Assembly (NCBI GenBank): GCA_000435835.1
Contig: FR883349.1
Coordinates: 1-32,983 of the forward strand
Direction of reading: 5' to 3'
From: Clostridium sp. CAG:221
Lineage (GTDB): Bacteria; Bacillota; Clostridia; Clostridiales; Clostridiaceae
Length of the DNA: 32,983 bases
Part shown: positions 1 through 7,910 of the stretch, in pieces
Layout: every line of letters starts with the position of its first letter
Position numbering within the stretch: the stretch's first letter is position 1
The notes under the pieces: generated by a model
Told to the model about the DNA's origin: nothing
The model's database searches: none
What the model saw: only the letters and a program-made list of their open reading frames with translations
Made by a program: the position numbers and the translations under genes

Positions 1-2
1 AG

Positions 3-158
3 AAAGAGTGTAAATCAAATACAGAAATTTTACAAAAACAAATTGAAAAATGTACTATTGTTGAGATACCGAAGTATAGACATGGTGAATTAGCAATTGG
101 TAATCCATATAAACATTTAGAATATTTAAAGAAGCTTATTTCTCAGGGTTCTATCTAG
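3..158 (+). CDS. C-terminal end of an unidentified protein (5' end outside window)
   Basis: An open frame enters from the left edge in frame 3 and stops at TAG 156-158, giving the last 51 residues of a protein. The segment is basic and mostly helical in character, with KYRHGELAIGNPYKHLEYL near the end. I do not recognise the family, and the fragment is too short to assign. No clear hairpin terminator follows. Reading it as coding rests on the frame staying open to the edge and on clostridial codon use; the other two forward frames carry early stops. Confidence 0.5.
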   Translation, partial: KECKSNTEILQKQIEKCTIVEIPKYRHGELAIGNPYKHLEYLKKLISQGSI

Positions 159-264
159 TGTGATAATTGAAGTGGTAATATCTTGCCCTCCCTTTTTTAA
201 AATTTTCACTTATTTTAATGTAATCACTTTAGTATAATTTTATTTATGTAACATTTTCTTTCCT

Positions 265-290
265 ATTGGTATATTATGTAATATACCAAT
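265..290. promoter_or_regulatory. Perfect 26-bp palindrome, likely operator of the ymaF-like gene
   Basis: ATTGGTATATTA (265-276) and TAATATACCAAT (279-290) are exact reverse complements separated by TG. The palindrome lies about 27 bp downstream of a TATAAT at 233-238 (no good -35 is visible) and ends just before the Shine-Dalgarno AAGGGG (294-299) of the following gene. The position suits a repressor operator; the perfect dyad with a 2-bp centre suits a homodimeric regulator. The regulator family is not identified. A weak AT-rich mRNA hairpin is possible, but no U-run follows, so it is not a terminator. Confidence 0.5.
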
Positions 291-310
291 ATAAAGGGGA
301 ATGATTATTT

Positions 311-565
311 ATGGCTTGTGGATGTAAAAAACGACAAAAGCATGTTCATGAAGTATTAGGAAGTGTAAAAATATAAGATGAAAAAGGAGAATGTCATAAT
401 CATAGATTTGCAGGTATGACAGGAGAAGCAGTTTCAGTAAGAAATGGCAAGAGTCATATTCATTATGTTTATGCAAAAACTGAAATTAGTGATGGACATA
501 GACATGAATTTCAAGTTGCTACCTTAATAGAGGATCCAATTGGAGAAATAGAAGAAGATAAGTAA
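311..565 (+). pseudogene. YmaF-family His-rich protein gene interrupted by an in-frame TAA
   Basis: From ATG 311 (Shine-Dalgarno AAGGGG 294-299) the frame reads 21 codons (MACGCKKRQKHVHEVLGSVKI), hits TAA at 374-376, then stays open for 62 more codons to TAA 563-565. Both halves belong to the same family: HVHEVLGSV before the stop, and HNHRFAGMTGEAV and DGHRHEFQVATLIEDPIGE after it, which are hallmarks of the small His-rich YmaF family as I remember it. The paired HxH motifs suggest metal binding, but the function is not established. A single base change would restore the frame. The conserved second half, the intact Shine-Dalgarno and the intact terminator suggest a recent nonsense mutation or a sequencing error. 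Members I recall are longer and carry one more HxH block, so an internal deletion is also possible. Confidence 0.7.
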
Positions 566-571
566 TTCTTT

Positions 572-602
572 GCTGCTATAATTTATTATGGCAGCTTTTT
601 TT
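572..602 (+). terminator. Intrinsic terminator of the ymaF-like gene
   Basis: GCTGCTATAA (572-581), a TTTA loop and TTATGGCAGC (586-595) form a 10-bp stem with one G-U pair, followed by seven T. It begins 6 bases after the stop codon. Confidence 0.85.
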
Positions 603-727
603 GTGTAAAATAAACTAAGTATTTACAGGAATTAAGAGAAATGTAATAAATAATATAACTTATGCAATGTTTTTTATGATAAAATAATAAAGTTAAATCA
701 ATAAGAAAAGGAAAAAAGGAGTTAACT

Positions 728-1564
728 ATGGACATTATATTAATTTTTAAAGCAATAATACTGGGTATTGTTGAAGGAATTACTGAATGGCTGCCAGTAA
801 GTAGTACAGGACATATGATTTTAGTTGATGAATTTATAAATCTTAATGTGTCACCTGCTTTTAAAGAAATGTTCTTTGTAGTAATTCAATTAGGAGCTGT
901 AATGGCTGTTGTGGTGCTTTACTGGAAAAAGCTATTTCCATTTTCAACAAAAGAAAAGTTCTTAATAAAAGAAGAAACTTTTCAAATGTGGTTTAAAATT
1001 GTAGTTGCTTGTATTCCAGCAGCAGTAGTAGGAATATTATTTGATGATAAGATTGATGAACTATTTTATAACTACCAAACTGTTGCATTGGCATTAATTA
1101 TGGTGGGTATTGCATTTATTATAGTTGAAAAGAGAAATAAAGGAAGAGTGTTTACTAAAACAGAGCTTTCTGATATTACATATAAGGATGCAATTATTAT
1201 TGGATTATTTCAACTTATTGCAGCAATCTTCCCAGGAACATCTCGTTCAGGTGCAACTATAATTGGAGCAATAATGTTTGGAGTTTCAAGAGGATTAGCT
1301 ACAGAGTTTACTTTCTTCTTAGCTATACCAGTAATGTTTGGGGCAAGCTTACTAAAAGTATTAAAATTTGGTCTTGTATTTACAGGAACTGAAATAGCAG
1401 TATTATTAATTGGAATGATTGTAGCTTTTATAGTATCTATGATATCAATTAAATTCCTAACAGATTATGTTAAGAAGCATGACTTTACTGTCTTTGGATG
1501 GTATAGAATAATCTTAGGAATAATAGTTATATTATATTTTTTAGGAAAGACATTTATTTTTTAA
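728..1564 (+). CDS. uppP: Undecaprenyl-diphosphate phosphatase (UppP/BacA)
   Basis: A membrane enzyme that dephosphorylates undecaprenyl diphosphate outside or within the membrane, regenerating the lipid carrier for peptidoglycan and other wall polymers; it is the classic bacitracin-resistance determinant bacA. The 278-residue length is typical. Family signatures are present: EGITEWLPVSSTGHM near residues 16-30, holding the catalytic Glu and Ser, and FPGTSRSGATI near residues 168-178, holding the conserved Arg. Seven to eight hydrophobic segments span the rest, ending in a C-terminal helix. The start is set by AAGGAG at 716-721. It is a single-gene unit with its own terminator. It is flanked on both sides by gene remnants (the ymaF-like gene and a GGDEF fragment), so its surroundings are eroding while it stays intact. 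Confidence 0.96.
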   Translation: MDIILIFKAIILGIVEGITEWLPVSSTGHMILVDEFINLNVSPAFKEMFFVVIQLGAVMAVVVLYWKKLFPFSTKEKFLIKEETFQMWFKIVVACIPAAVVGILFDDKIDELFYNYQTVALALIMVGIAFIIVEKRNKGRVFTKTELSDITYKDAIIIGLFQLIAAIFPGTSRSGATIIGAIMFGVSRGLATEFTFFLAIPVMFGASLLKVLKFGLVFTGTEIAVLLIGMIVAFIVSMISIKFLTDYVKKHDFTVFGWYRIILGIIVILYFLGKTFIF

Positions 1565-1574
1565 GATATATTTA

Positions 1575-1606
1575 AATGGATAGAATTTAGTTTCTATCCA
1601 TTTTTT
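1575..1606 (+). terminator. Intrinsic terminator of uppP
   Basis: AATGGATAGAA (1575-1585) pairs with TTCTATCCATT (1592-1602), followed by a T-run. The 3' arm and T-run run into the beginning of the GGDEF remnant. Confidence 0.85.
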
Positions 1607-1973
1607 ATGTGATATTGATGATTTTAAAAATGTAAATGATAAGTATGGTCATGAATGTGGAGATATGATTTTAGAGAAAATAGCTAATATTATTCAGAAG
1701 TTAGTGGAAGGCATAGGCTATGCAGCAAGATGGGGTGGCGAAGAAATATTAATTTTAAGTGAAAATAAATATATTGATGCGTATGTATTAGGAGAGCAAA
1801 TAAGAAAGAAGATTGAAGATGCAGCTTTTTCTTATGAAGGTGAGGTTATTTCCATAACTATTACCATAGGTATTGGTGAGGTTAAAGACTTTTTAACAAG
1901 AGAAGCTATCTTAATTGCTGATAAAAATTTATATATAGGGAAAAGAAATGGAAAAAATATTGTTATAAAATAA
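1602..1973 (+). pseudogene. 5'-truncated GGDEF (diguanylate cyclase) domain remnant
   Basis: In the frame that ends at TAA 1971-1973, recognisable GGDEF-domain sequence starts abruptly at about 1605: FLCDIDDFKNVNDKYGHECG, then RWGGEEILIL (the active-site loop, GGEEI rather than GGDEF or GGEEF), then the C-terminal DKNLYIGKRNGKN helix. These domains make cyclic di-GMP. The metal-binding DID motif is present, but the first ~40 residues of the domain and any sensory N-terminus are missing. There is no start codon or Shine-Dalgarno before the conserved region. The only in-frame ATG (1665) lies inside the domain, downstream of the DxD motif, so any product would be inactive. The homology begins inside the uppP terminator, which suggests a deletion joined the two. 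The remnant keeps a hairpin terminator of its own. Confidence 0.8.
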
Positions 1974-1974
1974 G

Positions 1975-2020
1975 AGAAATTATGATAAGAATAAAAAGAG
2001 GTCATAATTTCTTTTTATTT
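1975..2020 (+). terminator. Intrinsic terminator after the GGDEF remnant
   Basis: AGAAATTATGA (1975-1985) pairs with TCATAATTTCT (2002-2012), followed by TTTTATTTTAAT. Confidence 0.75.
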
Positions 2021-2095
2021 TAATATTTCCAAAGAGATTGAAGAAAAATTGCAAATTAGTATAAAATAAATATGTGAAATAATTCAAAGAGTTTT

Positions 2096-2123
2096 TTGAA
2101 TATTTAAAAAGTTATGATAAAAT
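2096..2123 (+). promoter_or_regulatory. Putative promoter of the vanY-like gene
   Basis: TTGAAT (2096-2101), 16-bp spacer, TAAAAT (2118-2123). The predicted start is about 25 bases before the ATG at 2155. Confidence 0.5.
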
Positions 2124-2154
2124 GAAATAGGATAAGTTAGAAAAGGGGAAAAAA

Positions 2155-2979
2155 ATGGACTTTAAAAAGAAAAAAGTAGATGTAGCCATATTTGCATTAT
2201 TGATTGTTGCATTAATATCAGCACTACTTATATTAGGCAAAGATAAAATATTTACTTCAGCAGTAGATAATAACGTACACTTAGAAGATGAAAGCAATGT
2301 AGTAAGTGAAGAAGAAACAGCAGATAATAGTGAGGAATTAGAAGCTGAAGGCAATAAAGTAAATGAAGAATTAGAAAATTTGCTGAGCATAAAAAATGAT
2401 CCCTTAATGATATTAGTTAATAAGAATAATACATTAGATTCAACATATATACCAGAAGATTTAGTTTTAAGTGAAATAGATTTTATAAGTTATATAGAGA
2501 CTAGAAATCTTGCTAAGGTTACAGCTGATGCAGCAAAATCAATGTTTGAAGCAGCAAAAAAAGATGGAATTATTCTTTTAGGAGCATCAGGATATAGATC
2601 TTATTCGGTTCAAGAAAATTTATATACTTCTAGAGTTATTAATGATGGGCAGGAAGAAGCTGATAGATATACAGCAAAACCAGGGCAAAGTGAGCATCAG
2701 ACAGGATTAGCTTTAGATATATTAAGTGAAGATTATCAAGATATGGATGATAATTTTGATTCTACAGAAGCTTATGCATGGCTTAAGGAAAATTGCTATA
2801 AATATGGTTTTATCCTTAGATATCCAGAGGGAAAAGAGGATATAACAGGTTTCTTATATGAGCCATGGCATTATAGATATATAGGAAATAATGAAGTAGC
2901 AAAAGATATTATGGATAGGAATTTAACTTTTGAGCAATATATAGAAGAATTAGATATAAAAATTCAAGAGTTAAGTTAA
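2155..2979 (+). CDS. Membrane-anchored D-alanyl-D-alanine carboxypeptidase, VanY type (peptidase M15B)
   Basis: A zinc carboxypeptidase of the VanY/DdcY family that removes the terminal D-Ala from peptidoglycan stem pentapeptides. The basic N-terminus (KKKK) is followed by one membrane segment (about residues 9-29), then a Glu/Asn-rich linker to about residue 80, so the catalytic domain should sit outside the cell on a stalk. M15B motifs are complete: SGYRSYSVQ near residues 145-153, SEHQTGLALDI with zinc ligands His181 and Asp188, and EPWHYRYIG with catalytic Glu236 and His239. The Shine-Dalgarno AAAGGGG lies just before ATG 2155. No van resistance genes are nearby, so this is more likely housekeeping wall trimming than vancomycin resistance. 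Confidence 0.9.
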   Translation: MDFKKKKVDVAIFALLIVALISALLILGKDKIFTSAVDNNVHLEDESNVVSEEETADNSEELEAEGNKVNEELENLLSIKNDPLMILVNKNNTLDSTYIPEDLVLSEIDFISYIETRNLAKVTADAAKSMFEAAKKDGIILLGASGYRSYSVQENLYTSRVINDGQEEADRYTAKPGQSEHQTGLALDILSEDYQDMDDNFDSTEAYAWLKENCYKYGFILRYPEGKEDITGFLYEPWHYRYIGNNEVAKDIMDRNLTFEQYIEELDIKIQELS

Positions 2980-3006
2980 ATATATAAAGATTTTATTGTT
3001 AAAAAT

Positions 3007-3035
3007 TTATACAAACAAATAAAATATGTTATAAT
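3007..3035 (+). promoter_or_regulatory. Promoter of pgi
   Basis: TTATAC (3007-3012), 17-bp spacer, TATAAT (3030-3035). It lies about 40 bases upstream of the pgi start at 3077. Confidence 0.65.
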
Positions 3036-3076
3036 TAACTATGATAATGATTTCACGGTTCAATGGAGGTAAAGAG

Positions 3077-4429
3077 ATGAATAAAGGTTTAAGTTTAGAT
3101 TTATCAAAAGTAATGCCATATGCAGATTTTTCTGAAATAGAAAAGATGGAAGCTATGGTGAAATGCGCACATGAAACAGTTCATGAAGGAACTGGAGCAG
3201 GAAATGATTTTTTAGGATGGTTAGATTTACCTGTTAATTATGATAAGGCTGAATTTGATAGAATTAAAAAAGCAGCAGAAAAAATTAAGAGTGATTCAGA
3301 TGTACTTGTAGTAATAGGTATTGGAGGATCATACTTAGGTGCTAGAGCAGCAATTGAAATGCTTACAAATCATTTCCACAATGTATTAGATAACAGTAAG
3401 AGAAAGGCTCCACAAGTATTCTTCGTTGGAAATAACATAAGTTCAACATATGTAGCTGACCTTTTAGAAGCAATAGAAGGAAAGGATATATCTGTTAACG
3501 TTATTTCAAAATCAGGAACTACTACTGAACCAGCCATAGCATTTAGAATATTTAAAGACTATATGGAAAAGAAATATGGTGTTGAAGGTGCTAAATCTAG
3601 AATATATGCTACTACAGATAGATCAAGAGGAGCATTAAAGAACTTAGCAGATACAATGGGATATGAAACTTTCGTTATTCCAGATGACGTTGGTGGAAGA
3701 TTCTCAGTATTAACTGCAGTAGGATTATTACCAATTGCAGCAGCAGGAATTAACATAGATGATATGATGCAAGGTGCAGCAGATGCAAGAGAAAAATATT
3801 CAAATCCTTCAATTAAGGAAAATGAATGTTATCAATATGCTGCTATGAGAAATGCATTATATAATAAAGGTAAAAACATAGAAGTATTAGTTAATTATGA
3901 ACCAGCTTTACATTACTTCAATGAATGGTGGAAGCAATTATATGGAGAATCAGAAGGAAAAGATCAAAAGGGTATTTTCCCAGCAGCAGTAGATTTTTCA
4001 ACTGATTTACACTCTATGGGACAATTTATTCAAGATGGATCAAGAACAATGTTTGAAACAGTGTTAAATGTTGAAAATCCACTTAAGGAAATTATTATAG
4101 AAGAAGCAGAAGTTGATACAGATGGATTAAACTTCTTAGCTGGAAAGACAATAGATTTCGTTAATAAGCAAGCATTTAAGGGAACTTTATTAGCTCATAA
4201 TGATGGTGGGGTTCCAAATATGGTATTAAACATTCCTGAATTAAGTGCTTACTATTTCGGACAAATGGTTTACTTCTTTGAAAAAGCATGTGCAGTAAGC
4301 GGATACTTATTAGGTGTTAATCCATTTGACCAACCAGGTGTTGAAGCATACAAGAAAAATATGTTTGCTTTACTTGGTAAACCAGGTTATGAAGAATTAA
4401 AAGCTGACTTAGAAGCTAGATTAAAATAA
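3077..4429 (+). CDS. pgi: Glucose-6-phosphate isomerase
   Basis: Interconverts glucose-6-phosphate and fructose-6-phosphate in cytoplasmic glycolysis and gluconeogenesis. The start is placed at ATG 3077 because GGAGG (3065-3069) precedes it by 7 bases; the upstream in-frame ATGs at 3041 and 3047 lack a Shine-Dalgarno and fall too close to the promoter. This gives 450 residues, the usual length of the Gram-positive enzyme. Signatures seen: VIGIGGSYLGARAAIEM (sugar-phosphate binding), SKSGTTTEPAIAFR, GGRFSVLTAVGLLPIA, the QLYGESEGKDQKG block with the catalytic Glu, and PFDQPGVEAYKKNM with the C-terminal catalytic Lys. It is followed after 1 base by the YaiI/YqxD gene. Confidence 0.97.
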   Translation: MNKGLSLDLSKVMPYADFSEIEKMEAMVKCAHETVHEGTGAGNDFLGWLDLPVNYDKAEFDRIKKAAEKIKSDSDVLVVIGIGGSYLGARAAIEMLTNHFHNVLDNSKRKAPQVFFVGNNISSTYVADLLEAIEGKDISVNVISKSGTTTEPAIAFRIFKDYMEKKYGVEGAKSRIYATTDRSRGALKNLADTMGYETFVIPDDVGGRFSVLTAVGLLPIAAAGINIDDMMQGAADAREKYSNPSIKENECYQYAAMRNALYNKGKNIEVLVNYEPALHYFNEWWKQLYGESEGKDQKGIFPAAVDFSTDLHSMGQFIQDGSRTMFETVLNVENPLKEIIIEEAEVDTDGLNFLAGKTIDFVNKQAFKGTLLAHNDGGVPNMVLNIPELSAYYFGQMVYFFEKACAVSGYLLGVNPFDQPGVEAYKKNMFALLGKPGYEELKADLEARLK

Positions 4430-4430
4430 T

Positions 4431-4874
4431 ATGAGAATAATTGTAGATGGAGATGCCTGTCCAGGTATCTCCATTATTGAAAATATAGCCAAAAAGTATA
4501 ATATAGAGCTTATTTTATATTGCGATATAAATCATTACATAAATCTAAACTATGGAGAGGTAAGAGTAGTGGATAGTGGTTTTCAAAGTGTTGATATGAA
4601 AATTGCTAATGAGTGCAAGTCAGGGGATATAGTAATTTCTCAAGATTATGGAGTTGCAGCTATATGCTTAGGAAAAAATGCTAAGGTATTAAGCCCTAAG
4701 GGATATATTTATAGTAATGAAAATATTGGAGCAATGCTTGAACAAAGGCATCTTAATCAAAGGATAAGACGCGGTGGCGGTAGGATTCAAAGTTCAAAGA
4801 AGAGAACTAAAGAAGATGATATGAGATTATATAAAAATTTAATATACTTAATTGATAATGGTAATTTAGAGTAA
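4431..4874 (+). CDS. YaiI/YqxD family protein (UPF0178, DUF188)
   Basis: A 147-residue protein of the widespread UPF0178 family, whose fold is PIN/NYN-like. The biochemical role is unknown. The conserved N-terminal VDGDACP (residues 4-10), GDIVISQDYGVAA near residues 64-76, and the C-terminal RRGGGRIQSSKKRTKEDD are clear. The ATG comes 1 base after the pgi stop, and no Shine-Dalgarno is visible in the AT-rich end of pgi (GATTAAAATAAT), so translation probably depends on ribosomes finishing pgi. Functional linkage to glycolysis is not implied. Confidence 0.93.
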   Translation: MRIIVDGDACPGISIIENIAKKYNIELILYCDINHYINLNYGEVRVVDSGFQSVDMKIANECKSGDIVISQDYGVAAICLGKNAKVLSPKGYIYSNENIGAMLEQRHLNQRIRRGGGRIQSSKKRTKEDDMRLYKNLIYLIDNGNLE

Positions 4875-4910
4875 ACTATATAAAAAAATTTGTAGTTTAT
4901 TCTTTTTTTA
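4872..4910 (+). terminator. Probable terminator of pgi-yaiI
   Basis: TAAACTA (4872-4878, containing the stop codon) pairs with TAGTTTA (4893-4899), followed by TTCTTTTTTT. The stem is only 7 bp and AT-rich, so termination may be partial. Confidence 0.5.
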
Positions 4911-5003
4911 TTTTATAGACAAATTTCAACTGTAAATTTAAAAATTTTGAAGTATAATTACCTTAGGAAAAATATGTAAAGACGGACTTGTTAGGAGAGG
5001 TGC

Positions 5004-7007
5004 ATGTATATGGGGGATATGTTAATAGAATTAAATAAAAAAAATGATTTATCTATAAATGAAGAAGTTGAAATATCAGTTTCATCTGAAGTAAAAGATA
5101 TAATAAATTACAAATTCATTGAAGGATATGAAGGAGTATGGAACTCTATTCAGGATTATTCTACAAAACAAAAATGTACATGGACTCCTAAGAATGTTGG
5201 AAGATATATGATTATGGTCTTAGGGGAAAGGAAATATTCTAGTAAGCCTTATTCTGAAAGGATAAATGTAGTAGTAAATGATAAAGTAAGGCTTATAAAG
5301 GATGTTCAGTTTGAAAAGAATAAGCTATATATCGGTGATAAGCTTAATATTACCGTAGTATCTGATGAGGAATTATTGCTATATAGATTTTGGATTAAAG
5401 GGGAAGTAGATTGGGAACCTCTTAGAGATTATGGTACAGATAATGTATTTAATTTTACAGCTAATAATTCAGGTGAAAAGGAAATATTAATTGAATGTAA
5501 AAGAATAGATTCATCCAATAATGTTGATGATTTTACTGTTATAAAATTAGATGTAAAGGACATAGAAGAAGTAGAAATAACTGATTTTAAAACACTTACA
5601 CATAATATGATAGTTGGAGAAGAGCTTATATTTTCAGTAGAGGCTAACTATGATAATAAAAGACCTTTATTATATAAGTTTTCAAAGATATTACCAAATG
5701 GCAAAATAGTATGTGTTCAAGAATTTTCCTCTAAAAAAACAGTTTCTTTTAAAGAAAATAAAAGTGGTGAGTATAAGCTTTTATGTCATGTACGTGATAT
5801 GCTTTCTAATAAAGAATATGATGATAGGGCAGTACTTTTATACAAGGTAAAACCATATGAAACTATAAAAATAAAAAGGTTTGAAACTGATATGTCATCT
5901 CCACAAAAGGCTAATGTCCAAATTAATTTAAATGCAAGAGTAGTTGGTGGGAGAGAAATTCTTTATAGATATATTATAGAAGGACCAATAGCAGATGATA
6001 GTGGATATATTAGAAGTAATAGTTATTTATGGACTCCGGAGGAAGAAGGAGAATATACAATAACATTGAAAGTAAAAGATATTTCTTATAAAGGTGATTA
6101 TGAGGATATAGCTAAAATTTCGTATATCATAAATGCAAGAGGAGAAAGACCAGTTAGGATAATAGATTTAAAATGTGATGGCGGAAAATATGTACTTAAG
6201 AATAATCCAGTAAATATAAGATGTAAGGCTTGTGGAGGGAGCAAGATTTTATACCAATTTAGGATTTTTAAAGATGGCAAACTAAGAGAAAGTATTGAAT
6301 ATGATAAAGGTAACTGGTTAAGCTTTATCCCTGATGAATGTGGTGAATACGAAATAGAAGTAAAGGCAAAGGATTTTTATTCAGCGAAAGAGTATGATTC
6401 AAGCATATCTACTGTTATTAAAGTACAAGACTTTATTCCAGCAGAAATAAAATATGTTTTATCAAATAGTAAGGAAATATATATTGTTAATGAGACTATA
6501 GATATAGAAGTAATAATGGAAAATACCAATAATTCATTAGTAAGGTTTGTTACTTCGATTAATGGACAAGAAGTTGAGGATACAGGTTATGTTGAAAGCA
6601 AGCTTCTAAGACTTAAGCCAAGATGCCAAGGTAAATACAATGTTAATATATTTGCTAAGAATGCTAAGTCATCTAAGGAGTATGATAGTAGGGAGTTATT
6701 TTCCATATATGTTCATGAAGTTATTCCAGTGAATGGAACTAAAGTTTTTGCATCTTCTGACGAAATAAAAGTAGGCAGGGATATTACCTTTGAAGCAGAA
6801 TCTCAAGGGGGAAAAGATGTCTGCTATGAATTTTATATGATGAATAAAGGAAACTGGATTTTGGTGCAAGAGTATAGTAAAAAGAAATATTATAGCTTTA
6901 TACCATTTGTTAGTGGAAAATATAAAATATTAGTTTTAAGCAAGAGTTTTTATAAGAAAGTTAATTATGAAGACTACGATATAATGGAATTTAATGTAGA
7001 AGAGTAA
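5004..7007 (+). CDS. Seven-repeat beta-sandwich protein (triple-tyrosine, Y_Y_Y type)
   Basis: 667 residues made almost entirely of seven tandem units of about 95 residues, starting near residues 6, 93, 186, 284, 378, 476 and 573. Each unit ends with a pattern like WTPEEEGEYTITLKVKD followed by a KEYDS-type tail, which matches my memory of the Y_Y_Y (triple tyrosine) beta-sandwich family of clostridia. There is no signal peptide, lipobox, membrane segment or LPXTG-type anchor, so it appears cytoplasmic or exported by a route not visible here. The start is ATG 5004, 6 bases after AGGAG (4993-4997); ATG 5010 is an alternative. It lies 26 bp upstream of a lytic transglycosylase and is probably cotranscribed with it. 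The repeats suggest binding or scaffolding, but no ligand is known. Confidence 0.8.
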   Translation: MYMGDMLIELNKKNDLSINEEVEISVSSEVKDIINYKFIEGYEGVWNSIQDYSTKQKCTWTPKNVGRYMIMVLGERKYSSKPYSERINVVVNDKVRLIKDVQFEKNKLYIGDKLNITVVSDEELLLYRFWIKGEVDWEPLRDYGTDNVFNFTANNSGEKEILIECKRIDSSNNVDDFTVIKLDVKDIEEVEITDFKTLTHNMIVGEELIFSVEANYDNKRPLLYKFSKILPNGKIVCVQEFSSKKTVSFKENKSGEYKLLCHVRDMLSNKEYDDRAVLLYKVKPYETIKIKRFETDMSSPQKANVQINLNARVVGGREILYRYIIEGPIADDSGYIRSNSYLWTPEEEGEYTITLKVKDISYKGDYEDIAKISYIINARGERPVRIIDLKCDGGKYVLKNNPVNIRCKACGGSKILYQFRIFKDGKLRESIEYDKGNWLSFIPDECGEYEIEVKAKDFYSAKEYDSSISTVIKVQDFIPAEIKYVLSNSKEIYIVNETIDIEVIMENTNNSLVRFVTSINGQEVEDTGYVESKLLRLKPRCQGKYNVNIFAKNAKSSKEYDSRELFSIYVHEVIPVNGTKVFASSDEIKVGRDITFEAESQGGKDVCYEFYMMNKGNWILVQEYSKKKYYSFIPFVSGKYKILVLSKSFYKKVNYEDYDIMEFNVEE

Positions 7008-7033
7008 TAAACATATACAAAGGAGAAGAAGTT

Positions 7034-7783
7034 ATGGATATATCATCTGTAGAGCAATATATAGGATATACGGTAGCTAGTCAGTTAATGAAAGAGTCAT
7101 TGGGGGATGGCATGGAGTATGAATTAGTATTTCAGGCATTGCTTGAACAAATGCAGAATAATAATATATCATCAGAAGTAAGTGAAGAAGAAATTAAGGA
7201 TATTATATCTAATTCATCTGTTAGTCTTGATTCGCTTCCTTTAATTAGAAATGGAGATAATATACCGTTATATGGAAATAAAAGTCTTACTTATAATTTA
7301 AGCGATTTATCATCTTTAGGTATAACAAGTAGTAATGATATAAGTGGTATTGATACAAGTTATTATGAAAATACTGATTTATCAGAAATATATGATACAG
7401 TAAATAAATATGCATCAATGTATGATGTTGACCCAGCATTAGTACTTGCAGTAATAAAAGCAGAATCTAATTTTGATGCAAATGCAACATCAGGTGCAGG
7501 AGCAATTGGACTTATGCAAGTTATGGATTTTAACTTAGAATCATTAGGTGTAGTTAATGGTTATGATATAGATGAAAATATAAGAGCTGGTGTAAGTATT
7601 CTTAAAGGTTATTTAGATGACTGTAACGGAGATATAGCTATGGCACTTATGGCTTATAATGCAGGACCAGGAACTATGATGAATAGAGGTGTAATTTCAT
7701 CAGAACATCTCTATAAAATGCCTTTAGAAACACAAAACTATGTACCAAAAGTATTAACATACTATGATGAATATAATAGATAA
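7034..7783 (+). CDS. Lytic transglycosylase (SLT domain)
   Basis: A 249-residue protein with a C-terminal SLT/goose-lysozyme-like domain that cleaves the MurNAc-GlcNAc bond of peptidoglycan to 1,6-anhydro products. The catalytic Glu144 lies in KAESNFDANA, followed by the SGAGAIGLMQVM block and MALMAYNAGPG. The N-terminal ~120 residues are a Ser/Asn-rich, partly helical region with no recognisable domain. There is no signal peptide or membrane segment, although the substrate is outside the cell. Similar leaderless SLT proteins occur in clostridia, sometimes associated with spore formation or phage-like release, but nothing here decides between those. The start is supported by AAGGAG at 7019-7024. 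No convincing hairpin terminator follows. Confidence 0.9.
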   Translation: MDISSVEQYIGYTVASQLMKESLGDGMEYELVFQALLEQMQNNNISSEVSEEEIKDIISNSSVSLDSLPLIRNGDNIPLYGNKSLTYNLSDLSSLGITSSNDISGIDTSYYENTDLSEIYDTVNKYASMYDVDPALVLAVIKAESNFDANATSGAGAIGLMQVMDFNLESLGVVNGYDIDENIRAGVSILKGYLDDCNGDIAMALMAYNAGPGTMMNRGVISSEHLYKMPLETQNYVPKVLTYYDEYNR

Positions 7784-7875
7784 TTTATTAAAGTAGACAA
7801 ACATATTTAGCTGTTTTAGTAGTTATTAGAATAAATTATGGAATATTTTTCGATAAAAAATTATAAAAATAATTA

Positions 7876-7904
7876 TTGATATAAGTTTTTATAATTGGTA
7901 TAAT
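7876..7904 (+). promoter_or_regulatory. Promoter of the T-box-brnQ transcript
   Basis: TTGATA (7876-7881), 17-bp spacer, TATAAT (7899-7904), near the vegetative consensus. Transcription should begin at about 7911, just before the T-box leader. Confidence 0.8.
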
Positions 7905-7910
7905 GAATAA

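Noticed and set aside
2155..2979. Vancomycin-resistance VanY
   Set aside because: The domain is VanY-type, but no vanRS, vanH, ligase or vanX gene is near; a housekeeping carboxypeptidase is more likely.
3041..3076. Upstream ATG codons extending pgi by 12 residues
   Set aside because: No Shine-Dalgarno precedes them and they lie only about 6-12 bases from the -10 of the promoter; ATG 3077 has GGAGG at the right distance.
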